Below, piece after piece: positions 1 through 10,384 of a stretch of 64,000 bases of DNA. The DNA comes from Adiantum capillus-veneris (Eukaryota; Streptophyta; Polypodiopsida; Polypodiales; Pteridaceae). The notes beneath the pieces were generated by a model. That model did not search any database, had not been told where the DNA came from, and saw only the letters and a program-made list of their open reading frames with translations. How positions within the stretch are numbered: the first letter of the stretch is position 1; every line of letters begins with the position of its first letter. Made by a program: the position numbers and the translations under genes. The stretch lies in the NCBI GenBank assembly GCA_014529385.2, contig CM043971.1, forward strand, positions 86,444,840 through 86,508,839, given 5' to 3'.

Positions 1-1712
1 ACTATGCACAAGTTGCAACATGTATGTGGCCCTAACTGAACCATCATTTGGGAAATTTGAATGCTACATATTACCAAAATTACAACCTTCACAAACATGT
101 TTGATAGGGTCTTCAAGAAGCGGTAAAGAAGAAACCATCTCAGATTTTTACAAAGGTAGCAAACTAGTAAAATTCAGATTCCCAAAATGTGCATGCCAAA
201 GTTGTGCATCTGAAATAGCCTTAGAATCCACAACTGCACTTGCAAAATTTTGCCCACACTTGTCATATAAAGTGAGCTTATATAGCCCACAACATAAAAT
301 TCCTGATGCAACAATTTCATCACCAAAACTGAGATCATGTATTACACATCTTTCATTCACAAAGTTGACTACAAAAGCAAGTCGAACAAGTGCAAATACA
401 AGAAAAATATTCTTCTGGATCTTAGGTACATACAATGCATCAAAAAGTGTGAAATAATTTTCATTTGCAGCAGTAAGCACAATCTTTCCAGCTTCCTTGA
501 CTGAATAAGAGGCATTGTTGGAACAAGTAATGGAATTCCCATGAGGGACATCCTTGAGAGGTAAAAAAGTCACAATGAGAGGTAATGTGCTTTGTAGCAC
601 CACTATCAAAGTACCACACTTGAGCATCTTCAACAACTAACAAACATGCATCATGGACAAATAGATCATAAGTGCACTCTGGACTAAAATCCCATTGTGC
701 ATCAACATGAACATCACAGTCTCCTTTCGTAGAAGACTCAACAATAGCTACATTTGTAGTGGAACCAGCATTAGTAGTGAAACTAATCTCTTTATTCTTA
801 GACTCTTTGGCCTTCAACTTAGGACACTGCTTGATCAAATGATTATTAGCCTTACAACAATGGCAATGCATCTTGTTTTTTACCTTATCACAATTATTCC
901 CAGATAAATTACTGCCAACAGAAGCATTATGAGCAGGTAATTTAGCACTCGTAGAAGAACCATGAGAAGTGGCTACATTGTTGTTACCACCTTCTCTTTG
1001 AGTAGCAACAAAGGCATGTTCAACTGCATGCTATCTAGTCTTGTTTTTTTTGGAAAGGGACTCTTGCAACAACAATGTGCATAATGCATCAATCTTGACA
1101 ACTTGAGGATTTCCTTGGGTCATAAGTCTCCAAGTATTAGCAAAAGTTTGGTAAGAATTTGGCAAGGCATCAAGAAGAGTCTGCACAAGGGAGATGTTTG
1201 AAATGACTTCACCACAAGCAAAAATAAGTCTCTCATTGATATCCTTGACACCAAAAAAAAAGTTTCTGTGTCATCTTCCTCATGCATAATCTTGGACTCA
1301 ATCTCTTTACGCAACAATGCAATTTTTGCCTCATTATTTACGACTTGCATAAAGACTAGTTAGAATATCCTAAGCTAGTTTTGTAGATTTTGCTAAAGAA
1401 ATGTGAGAAGTAGTAGTGCACTTCACAGATAATTCAATCAATGCATCAGCATGTGTATCTTTTAAATCCCAACAAGCTTGCTCACCCGTAGGAAAAACAA
1501 CTTTGGCAGCAGCAACCCTGCCATCAAAACCTGCAACATCCTTGACATCGCCTACATCCTCAGAACCATGGCGTACATCAATACCCTAAGCAATGTTCCA
1601 AACTTCCTTTGACACAAGGACATATTTCATCATATAAGCCCACATAGGGTAGCTATCCCCATCCAACAACAAACATCTTGAACACATATGTGTTGTTGTC
1701 AGCGATGGCGAA
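1..1712 (-). pseudogene. Copia gag-pol, N-terminal half (gag, CCHC, protease, gag-pre-integrase)
   Basis: Gag packages RNA and the protease matures the polyprotein. From about 1712 downwards the minus strand encodes a copia gag N-terminus (a GDSYPMWAYMMK segment) and a UBN2-like gag body around 1120-1350. A CCHC knuckle CHCCKANNHLIKQC (C-x2-C-x4-H-x4-C) lies at 824-865. The protease motif WYFDSGATKH is near 600, followed by the gag-pre-integrase signature LWHAHFGNLNFTSL at about 148-219. Breaks: a stop near 1590 after the WNIA segment, stops inside gag, and a frameshift near 565 just after the protease motif. Not functional as read. Confidence 0.8.
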
Positions 1713-2048
1713 TGCTGCACCTAGTGTGTAAACTGCCCCAAAAGAGGAGAAGCAGAGTGGGAACAACACGTGCTATATAGCACAAACTGTAGAAAATTGT
1801 ACGAGACATGTTTTACAAAAAGTGGCCATGGCAGAATTTTTCTCAAAATGACGAAATAGCCTGCACAGTACTGAGTATAGTGGAAAGGAAGGCCGAAATG
1901 AGCCCAAATCAAAAATCTGAGCAGACCATGCTCTATGAGCTCTCCCAAAAAATTTGTTGACCTGCAAATGCTCACCAAATCTCACAAACATTGGAGAAAT
2001 GAGAAGGTGTGTACTGGAGCTGCTGGTGACTAAGCCTAGGAGGACGCA

Positions 2049-2060
2049 ACCTGCTCTGAT
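2049..2060 (-). other. Primer binding site of element D
   Basis: Immediately inside the LTR the minus strand reads ATCAGAGCAGGTT. This is the 3' portion of the usual plant copia tRNA-Met site (TGGTATCAGAGCAGG). The leading TGGT is not present; the LTR terminus CCTGCA directly abuts ATCAGAGC. Confidence 0.6.
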
Positions 2061-2274
2061 TGCAGGAAAACACACACAGCTTGGAGAAGACAAAGGAAGA
2101 TCAAGCCAGACAACAGAGGGTGTATTACATAGTGTGCAATGGAAAGATAAGTTATCCCTACAGTGATGGACATGTATACAATGCATGGGGGGAAAACCCT
2201 CCTATTGAGGGAAAAAATGCCCTACTGGTCCTAAGTTTGTTCACACACATCACTACCACATGTATACAGTAACA
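2061..2274 (-). repeat. 5' LTR of element D (214 bp)
   Basis: On the minus strand it begins TGTTACTG and ends CCTGCA. It is alignable over its length with the plus-strand LTR at 36346-36558. Shared blocks include the GTGATGTGTGTGAACA segment near the start and the CTTCTCCAAG...TTTTCCTGCA end. Short LTRs of this size are normal for plant copia elements. Confidence 0.8.
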
Positions 2275-2569
2275 TTCAGTAGTAGCCTTAAGGGAATTTT
2301 TCTGCGTTTTGTTCTTTCCTTTTTGCTTAGTTTGTTCCTTAGCGTTCATAGCCCTTGAGAGCATTTATTTCCTTGTTGGAAATGAATCCTTGAGGTGACC
2401 ATCGTGTGATGTATGATCGTCGAGATAGTTTTGGGCCTTTCTGAATTGACATACTCACTCATCTCCTCAAATAGGCTGCCACAAAATTGTTGCTTTTGTT
2501 TCACAAATTCTATCAATGTCTTTGAGATGTAATTACCAAAACTTGTCTGCGTATTTTTGAAATGACTCA
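2275..2569 (-). pseudogene. Element G gag, downstream part (split by element A)
   Basis: Minus-strand translation gives the C-terminal part of a Ty3-type capsid (Retrotrans_gag family): an ESFQKYADKFW segment at 2569-2535, then after a stop and frameshift the QQFCGSLFEEMSEYVNSERP segment near 2430-2500. A basic linker (MNAKEQTKQKGKNK) follows and ends where copia D begins at 2275. It is continuous with the gag half at 29581-30560: removing element A joins LKMAPY to ESFQKYADKFW in the same sense. Confidence 0.7.
2565..2569. other. Target-site duplication, left copy (ACTCA) of element A
   Basis: ACTCA directly precedes the TG of the 5' LTR at 2570. The same five bases directly follow the CA of the 3' LTR at 29581-29585. 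Five bp is the usual Ty3/gypsy duplication length. Confidence 0.9.
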
Positions 2570-3516
2570 TGTTAGAAGCTGGACACACCCCACGGCGACT
2601 AACTACTCAAAGGATTATCATTTTTTGTAATTATTCATTTATTGAGGAAACCTGATTTTTCACCTTGTAAATATTGGGACCTACAGAAGTTTCCAGATTG
2701 TATCCCAGTTTTGATAGATAGATGGAGTAGTTGGTTGATTTTGGAACTTTAGGGTTTGAGAATTGTAAGGTATATATACCACTTTTTGACCTTAATGAAA
2801 AATCTTTTGTCATTTTTTAAAAACAAGTTTTGAAGTCTGTGAGTGAGCGTACTGTGAGCGAGAGAGAGTGTGAGCTTCATCTTGACGCTACATGTGCACC
2901 GATGGTCAGAATCGAGTGCAGAGAAGTGCAGCATGTTGCCCCCGACGAGAGCTACGTGTCGATACCTACATTGCGCGCATACGGTCCGGTTTTGTGAGCT
3001 TCTTCTACGAGCTTCTTCTACGAGCTTCATCTGGTGATTGGGTGAGCATACGTTGTCCGATTTTGCATTGCAGCATATACACGCGTTCACATTGAGTAGA
3101 ACTACACATTAGGCACTTTAGATTTCGGAAACGAAGACCTGCAAATTTCGGCCAGACATCCTACGTGATTTTGCACCGGGTGTTTTGGGTTGGGGTTTTG
3201 GTTCATAGACCTTAGGGAGAGCGACCTATTGGTGTTAGTAGGGTCTCCTTCAAGTTCTATGGTGTTTCGAGATTGTTTGATGGGTGTTCGGCTCTAGAAA
3301 GCGTTGTAGGAAGTTTCCTCTTATGCACTCTTGAAGGCTGTGACTTAGACAATTGGTAGAGACCTATGTAGGAATTAGTTAGGAGTCGGTCGAGTGTAGG
3401 TTGACACCTTATGCTTGCTTCCACACTTCTGTGGGTCGAGCTTCGTCCTTAGCTGACATTATATGTTAGGTGAGTTCTCACTGTGCTAACATCCGTCACG
3501 GCGTATCCGTCCAACA
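2570..3516 (+). repeat. 5' LTR of element A (947 bp)
   Basis: Begins TGTTAGAAGC and ends GTCCAACA. It aligns with 29035-29580 (3' LTR, rearranged) and with the A' LTR at 56649-57582. It holds a TATA box at 2771-2778 and a half-copy of the family's palindrome at 3154-3167. Confidence 0.9.
2771..2778 (+). promoter_or_regulatory. TATA box in the element A LTR
   Basis: TATATATA followed by CC, about 200 bp into the LTR, conserved at 29236-29243 and 56853-56860. It would drive genomic RNA starting roughly 30 bp downstream. This is a motif call only. Confidence 0.5.
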
Positions 3517-3536
3517 TTGGCGCCGTTGGCGGGGAC
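3517..3536 (+). other. Primer binding site of element A
   Basis: TTGGCGCCGTTGGCGGGGA directly follows the LTR. It closely resembles the TGGCGCCGTTGCCGGGGA site of many plant non-chromovirus gypsy elements and is unlike the tRNA-Met site of copia. The A' copy has the same site with two to three changes (57583-57602). Confidence 0.75.
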
Positions 3537-5211
3537 GAAAACCTTAGGTAGGTGACAGAGACTAATCCTTGAGGACTGGGATTTTTGTCTTGCCAAGAGT
3601 CTCGTTTTACATTTAGATAGGATTAGAGTGTGGAGGACTCTCTAGGTCTTAGAGAGAGTCTAGGAAGCGTGTGTCTGGCCTAGATCCTTCAACTTAGGTA
3701 GATTTAGGTATACCAAGATAGTTTTAGGTAGTAGTCGAGTTCTTGAGTAGGAGTTGGAGTGGTAGAAGCGGTGAGAAGAAAGTTTGAGAGTCCGAGGAGG
3801 CCCAAAAGCAACCAAAACACCATTATCACCATTTCACATGATGAGTAGGAGTAGAGTAAGTAGGACATCATGATTCAAGATCTAGAGAACTTCATGCATG
3901 TATACTTGCTTGGTAAAGTCATCACAAGTTTGTAAAAGACGCAAAAGTGTGATAATCTAGTGGGAATTTTGGGATTGGGAGTTGACAAGTATGTTCAGAA
4001 GGTGGGGTTTACCCTAATTTCAACTAGAAAGTGGAAATTTGACCATATCTTGACAGGATAAGGCCAGATAGACTAACATTGCTAGACATCCTACCCAAAT
4101 TGTGCCAAAACATTATTTTGAGACCAAAACCATAAGATGGTTGCATGAGCATGTCTTGCATGATATATTGAGTGATTGAGAGGGGTTTCACCTCATTTGG
4201 GTGAGAAAATTGGGTTCAAAGCGGACTTTAGCACTTTTGACTGAAAAAGGCAATAACAACTAAAATTGGGGACTTTTGAAATCCAAACCAAAATCTAAGC
4301 ATAATACTGGGTTACTGACATCAAGGGGAAACTGTGGGTCAAGTCTGGGGTCAAACACGCCAAATAGACATCCTACGTGTAGGATGTCTTCTGTGTGATT
4401 TTGGACTCCAAACCAAATTTTGAGTATACCAAAGTGATCAGCAACTCAAGGGGAGCCTGTGCTTGAGTTTGAAGCCATTCTGATAAAAAAGACATTCTAC
4501 GCGTAGGATTTCTAAAGCAATAAATTGAAGCCAGACATTAACAAGTGGGCATAGCAAGGTGTTGTATAGCCTAAGGTAAGCCTCCTAGTCAATTTTGGTC
4601 CAAATTGGAGTTGATTAGACTCATCAAGATCAGCAACAGGCTGTCGGAACAGATTTCTGACTCATTGACCAGCTTATAGGTGTCCAAATCAAAAAGTAAA
4701 AACAGTTGTAGACTCAGCACATCAAGGGGAAACCATAGTGCAAAAATCCAGGAAAAACAAAGCAGGAGACATCCTATGCGTAGGATGTCTATTGGGGCTC
4801 ACTAAAGAGAAAATTTGACTGAGCTTAGACAATGAGATTCCATTTGTCTTAAGGGTTCCAGAACTTATTTCAGAAGTGAATTTGGACCTTGTTTGTCCAT
4901 TTGACAAAGCAAAGACTCAATTCAAACTTTTTCGCGTAAATTGACCAACATCCGAGGGAAGTACAGTTCCAGATTGGCAGACCTGATCCATAACATCAGC
5001 ATTGTATAAAATACAGTAGTGATTGAGATTAACTCTCCAGTTATACCAATCATTACTAAGATAACCTCTAGCAGATAAATGTTTGATTCGATTGACGAAA
5101 TTAAATGCTTGTGTACAAGTATATTCAACAAACAAAGCAAGAAGTTATGCACAGGCTGATCCTTTGCCAGGTGAGTGGTGGGATTTGTGATAAATTGCAT
5201 TGATAAGTTTG
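3537..5211 (+). other. Untranslated leader of element A
   Basis: About 1.7 kb without convincing coding. It contains three near-perfect copies of the 24-bp palindrome plus a decayed one at 4084. Relative to A' it has lost about 140 bp near 3955, including the first full palindrome. Repeated phrases such as 'CATCAAGGGGAAAC' show it is built of diverged repeats. Confidence 0.7.
4366..4790. repeat. Palindrome copies in the element A leader
   Basis: Three 24-bp copies at 4366-4389 (one mismatch), 4490-4513 (two) and 4767-4790 (one). The half-sequence is AGACATCCTACG followed by its reverse complement. A decayed half lies at 4084 (AGACATCCTACCC). Spacings are 282, 124 and 277 bp. Flanks such as CATTCTGAT(A/G)AAAAA immediately 5' recur at the other copies. 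Confidence 0.85.
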
Positions 5212-8200
5212 ATGAATGTAAGATCAGGAAGATACATTGTTAGAGACCAGAAGGTGGCAGGTGACCAAGGTAGCTTAGTGTCCACCTAGGAGAGTGTAAC
5301 TCAAGCAAGGCTAGATCCGCTAGCACTGATTATTGAGGAAGGTAGTGATACTGACACTTGGTCAAACAGAATAATCTTTCTTCATGATGGGTAGTCAACA
5401 GCCAGGAGGTTTCACCTATGATGGACCAATTCCAGGAGGAAGCACCTCCCAAAATCCTTTGAATGATTCCAAGCTCAGTGTGATCTTCTTAGAGGGAACA
5501 AACTCGAGGGGAGCCCTATTCTATTCTGACTATCGAGGACGCAAGTGCATTTGTATTGAAGAGAGACCAGCACAGAGATTGGAGATAATCCGAGTCTATG
5601 ATGATGGAGATAGATTCCGAGATGAAAAGGGGGGCCACTATCTGATAGTTAGTAACCCTGAAGATTATAAGAGATAAGGAGATAATGTGGAGAAAGGGAA
5701 AATGGTTTCAGAAGCTCAAGAACCGCCACCAAACATTGATCGGCTCGGAGCTATTTTTATGTATGATAAGAAAACAACCAGGGTTCCAACTTATAATGAG
5801 AACGTGAGAATCTACAAGCATGAGAGTGAGGGTATAGTCACTTACTTTTGCAGCAAAGAACCATACATAAACGAATTAAGCAAAGACAAGGTTCTTTACT
5901 TATTCTCTTATGAAACTACTATGGAAAACGGTATAGTTTCTATTGATAGATACGGCAGAGAATACCAACGTATTCTTCGAGAGGAGATAGAAAGGGAAAA
6001 AATTCTAGGAGCATCAGCATATGCCCCTGAGGAAATGCCAAGAGCCACCTACACCCCAATCAAGTCGACGAATCCTTTTTCCGAAGATTATGACGCTACC
6101 TCACATTCCACCTGACCGCAGGCATTCAATAACCAGAACCAACCAGCAAACCAGCCATCATTGCAGGCATGGCTTCGACAGAGTGTAGCATTGGAACAAG
6201 AACAAATCCGAGAAGGTTATCAAGCCGCACGAGGGATAAGGGATTTGCAAGAACCACCACTCTATTTAAGGTATCAAGGAGAGAGTAAGCCAAAGACTCA
6301 AGGGTCAACAGAGCCCGGAGGGCCACCCATAGAACGAGTTCGAAGAGATGAACCATCTTTGGCAAGAAATGTTAGAAATTATGGCTTAGGAGCACCACTG
6401 GGAGCGGAACCAGCCTACTACCGAAGACCTGAGAAGGATATTGATTAGGATGTGGAGATCCAATGATGAGGTTTGTAGACCATCGGAGAATTAGACCTTC
6501 TCAAGTGCAAAAATGGATAAACAAGAAATACACAGGAAGTAGAGACCCAAGAGATCATGTAGCAGCCTTTGTGCATGTAATTAGAGCCGAAGAGGTGTTA
6601 GACTTCCCTACCCAATTTGCAGGGTTTGGACTGACTCTAGAAGATGATACTGCCACTTGGTTTGACTCTGTAGAGTGTAGAGACTTTGAGTCTATGGAGG
6701 AAGTGTTTGACGAATTTATTGAGGAATTCTCACAAAGGGGGATAGCTCATAATACTGTCTCATAAATCTATAAATTCAAACAGAAAGATGGAGAATCTGT
6801 ACTAAAGGCAGCCCTAAGACTAAAAAGATATGCTAAGTTCTGTCCTGTGGAAGAACTGCCAACTCAGTCCAGACTCATGCTGATATTCATCCAAGGACTA
6901 AGGAATGCGGATCTCCAGAAATACTTACATATGAAGAGGAGCACGATGTTGAATGAGTTGATTAAGGAGGCTCTTTACCTTGTGGACAATTGTGCAGTCT
7001 ACAAAGAGGGAGAGTTCAAGGACCTTGATGACGATTCATCTTCACAACAAAGTGGAAGCAAGTCTTCTAAGACACCACCAAAAGGAGAATTATTTGTAAA
7101 CCAAGAGTAGCTTGTAGATAAAGTGCTAAAAAAGATTAACTTGTACGCCAAACCCCAAGTTAAACAGCCCAAGTGGTGTGCTATTGAGCAAAACTGGACT
7201 AACCATGGGACCGAGGAATGTTATTTAACAAGGGATATGTGAGAGAGAGACCTTACGCTTCCCAAGCTCAGGTAGCATCTCCTCAAGTTCCACCGATGCC
7301 TAGGTATCAAGCAGGCAACCTACCAGGACCTGTAGGTGTAGAAAGACCACAACCGGTGTTGGGACAACAATCACCCCTACCAGGATTACGACCAGTCGGT
7401 ATAAGATACACACCAACCGTAACTGAATCAGAAGATAAGGCTTTGGTGCCTAGTCATGCATATTATGAAGATCCCAATGGATATGGAGAAAACTCTGTCT
7501 ATTATCCACCGGAAGAACCCTCGACTCTAGAACCCTGGAGCATGATAAGAAGTACAGGACCACCAACAGCTGCACAGGTAGGAGGAGAAGGGAGATATAA
7601 CTTAGATGAACGAACATTGTTGTTCATAGACAATGGAGACATGGGTGGACAGATACCTACATACCAACAAAGAGGAGCTCAAGGAGCACCTCAACAACCC
7701 AAGGGACCCTGCTACAAGTGTGGTGGAGACCATTGGCTAAGAGGCTGTCCTCATGATGAAATCATTAGAGTCAACACGTATTGCACTGAGTGTGGAGTTA
7801 CTCATTTGATTCTCGATTGCCCTAAAAACCCGAGCAAAGGAGCAAAAACCACCTTGAACATGCTAGAAACAGTACCTTCCAGTGGAGGGTCGGAAAATGA
7901 AACAATCATATCTATTCAGGCAGTAACACGAGCCCAAGCTCAAAGAATGACGAACGAATCCATAGTTGAAGAGCCAAAAACCGATGCCCAAAGTTCAGAA
8001 ACGAAAAATCAGAGAAGCACTTAGAAATCTAGAAAGGCGCATATGAAACCTAGGAAAGAACGAGAGCAAACAGCTCTATCCGAGGAGTTGAAACATACAA
8101 AGGATAGATTAGAGCGGTTAGAGGATCTAGCTAGCTTAAGTTCACACACCACGGAAACCATAGCACCCAAGGAAATAGCAAAGCCCAAAAGTGCACGATC

Positions 8201-9446
8201 AGGAGGATCGGTACTGTGGACAAGGTGAATGAGCAGTTGGATGCGCTTCTAAAAGCTTATGAAGCTAGACTTAAAAAGAACCAAACCCAAGAGCAAGGGT
8301 GGATGACTTATCCATATGCAGAAATAGCAAAACAAAGGTTGGAAATGTTTAAAAAGATGATCGAAATAGCTCAATCATTGACGGAAGACCCGCTGGGTAA
8401 ACCTGCAAATTGGCATGAGGCATCAGCTCCAACCCCTATCCAACCAACTTTAGAGAAACATGTAGAAACAAAGGAAAGACTCACTAATGCCTATGAGTCC
8501 AGAGGAGAGCCTGTCATAGTGCCAAATACCACAGATGAGGCAAGTGACGGGTTCCAACCTAAAATATTGACAGAAATGGGTAAGGACTGTAACGGTCTAG
8601 ACTATCTATGGAAGCAAATCCGTGAGGCCAACGAGGCTAATAGGATGAGTAACCACATGAATAGCATGAGAAAAGAAAAGAATGTAACCCTACCTCCTAT
8701 TGAAGAATTTGAGGCAAGGTCACAAATGAACTTTGAGATACATTCACAAGGGCGAGACCAAGGATCAATTAGTTCGGGGCACAACCAACCAGACTCGCTG
8801 AGAACTTTACCCTCTTACCTAGGAGAGTATGAATCCAAGTCGGAAGTGAGAGAAATCCCATCTCAAAGGTTTTCTTCTAACAAAATGGTGGAGTCACAAG
8901 GATTGATTGAATTGTTGTCCACCCCGTGGCATGCACAATCACATTAGCAGAACTCCTAAGGTTACGACCAAACATGTGGACCACAGTAGGTAAATGCCTA
9001 GAAAAATTTGAAGTAAAAGACCCCACCTTGAGGCTACAAGAAGGTATCAAGGAGCTGGACATGCCTCGACTAAACACTAGGCCAGTACCATTAAACAAGG
9101 TTGGAGAGTATTGCGAGGGAGAAGATGGAAACACCACGCTACCATTAGAATTCCAAGGAGTAGTTTCCAAAGCTATTCTTGACAGTGGAGCTGGAGTTGT
9201 TATCGCCACCAAGGAAATCTCAAAAAAATGGGGAAAACCAACTTTGAGAGCTACCAGAATGAAATTGCAATTGGGTTCATGGAGAAGCCTCTAGGACTCT
9301 TAGAAAAAGTGATTGTCACTTCGTGCAGAATTCAGTATGAGCATACATTCGCAATAGTCGATTTTGACAAAAAGAACAATTATAAGATCATCTTGGGAAG
9401 ACCATTCATGAGACAACTGATATATGGTCCAAGATTGGGGTTATGA
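5212..9446 (+). pseudogene. Element A gag-protease
   Basis: Gag would form the particle and bind RNA; the protease would cleave it. The start is set at 5212 (MNVRSGRYIV) because A' has the equivalent MNLRSGRYIV. Order: an unusual N-terminal region (5384-6115), a Retrotrans_gag capsid (about 6463-7050, with RPSQVQKWINKKYTG and FKQKDGES), a Pro/Gln-rich stretch, two short zinc knuckles (7711-7830), a charged coiled segment (8040-8900), then retropepsin with LDSGAG at about 9178-9195 and IILGRPFM at about 9390. Stops at 5287, 5675, 6113, 6446, 6763, 7108 and 8022 and several frameshifts (near 5370, 7215, 8216) destroy it. Confidence 0.8.
7711..7830 (+). other. Double CX2CX3HX4C zinc knuckle in element A gag
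   Basis: The translation gives CYKCGGDHWLRGC and, 14 residues later, CTECGVTHLILDC. Both have only three residues between the second Cys and His, one fewer than the retroviral C-x2-C-x4-H-x4-C. The two share the short spacing, so it is unlikely to be a random deletion. Nucleic-acid binding is inferred from family role. In A' one Cys of each knuckle is mutated. Confidence 0.7.
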
Positions 9447-10384
9447 ACACATATACCTCAGACATGGCGAGACAACAACTAAAATACACCTAAAAGACCA
9501 TAGTTACAAAGATGTAAACCAAACACCTGTGGAAGAGTTTGATTCAGCTACAGTAGCAGGATCAGAACTCCCACCATGGTTAGGGCAACAAAAGGAGCTA
9601 TGGATGTGCGGAGCTTCACATTGTGGAAGCTTAAGAAGGGAGGAATACCTCTTAGAAAGAGCAATTGAGGACAAGGAGTATATTCCGGAACCTTTCCTTG
9701 AAGATGCCTTGGAACCTCTAGAATGGGAACACATACTAGCAACATTGGATGTCTGTACCATTACAGATAGTCCAACAACAAAATTTTGCGATAAAGATGG
9801 CTATGATGTGCTACCCTGCTACATGGTAAACATTATAACAGGAGAAGATGAGACGATAGAAACACCAGAACAAGAAGAGTTTTATAACTCCTCTGAACAT
9901 CTGAAAGTAAATGATGATGCAGATAATGAGTGTTCAGACACCTCAAGTGAGCGTGAAAGGGAAATCGAGAATATCAAGTTTTATGATTTTGCTAATCAAC
10001 ACCCTAGACACCAAGAACGCTATAGGAGGAAACGAGTAGGAAACAAAGTGAGAGAAAACCTGATGCCCAGGATAAAAGGTAAAACTCACTATTTGATGCT
10101 TGTAAAAGCACAGGATTGCGTAAAAGATCAAATATCAGGAAGATTCTCAAAAGATCGAAGGGAAAGAACGCGAGAGGAAAAAAAACAAGTACGAAAAGCT
10201 AAAACAGAAACAAAATCACAAAAAATCCAAAAATCAAAAAAAGAAACAACAAAAGACCAAGAGTGGACCAAATTGGAGCGTGAACAGAAATACCAAGAAC
10301 TAAAACGGTCCTTACGTGAGATATGGACTACTGAAAAAGATAGTGAAGGTAAAGGAGAGTCCGAAAAGGGAAACATGAATGTAT
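9447..10384 (+). pseudogene. Element A protease-RT linker, interrupted by element B
   Basis: An open frame from 9424 encodes about 320 residues between protease and reverse transcriptase. The first part is acidic (EEFDSATVAGSELPPWLG...) and the second is extremely rich in Lys, Arg, Glu and Gln (10140-10380). No known domain is recognised. It stops being element A at 10384, where the LTR of B begins, and resumes at 20365. The length is unusual for this position. Confidence 0.6.
10381..10384. other. Probable target duplication of element B, left (GTAT)
   Basis: GTAT precedes the B LTR and GTAC follows its other end at 20365-20368. One mismatch is compatible with later mutation. The same family's solo LTR has an exact 4-bp duplication (CTCC), which supports a 4-bp rather than 5-bp stagger. 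Confidence 0.5.

Larger units (their letters stand above)
1..2274 (-). mobile_element. Element D: Ty1/copia LTR retrotransposon, 5' part, truncated by the window edge
   Basis: Read on the minus strand the order is LTR (2274-2061), primer site, gag, CCHC knuckle, aspartic protease and gag-pre-integrase, then the window ends. This is copia order and every domain is recognisable. The LTR matches the one at 36346-36558, so D and F are one family in opposite orientations. D's outer edge abuts a minus-strand gag (element G) at 2275, which implies D inserted into G. The far end and its target duplication lie outside the window. Confidence 0.85.
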
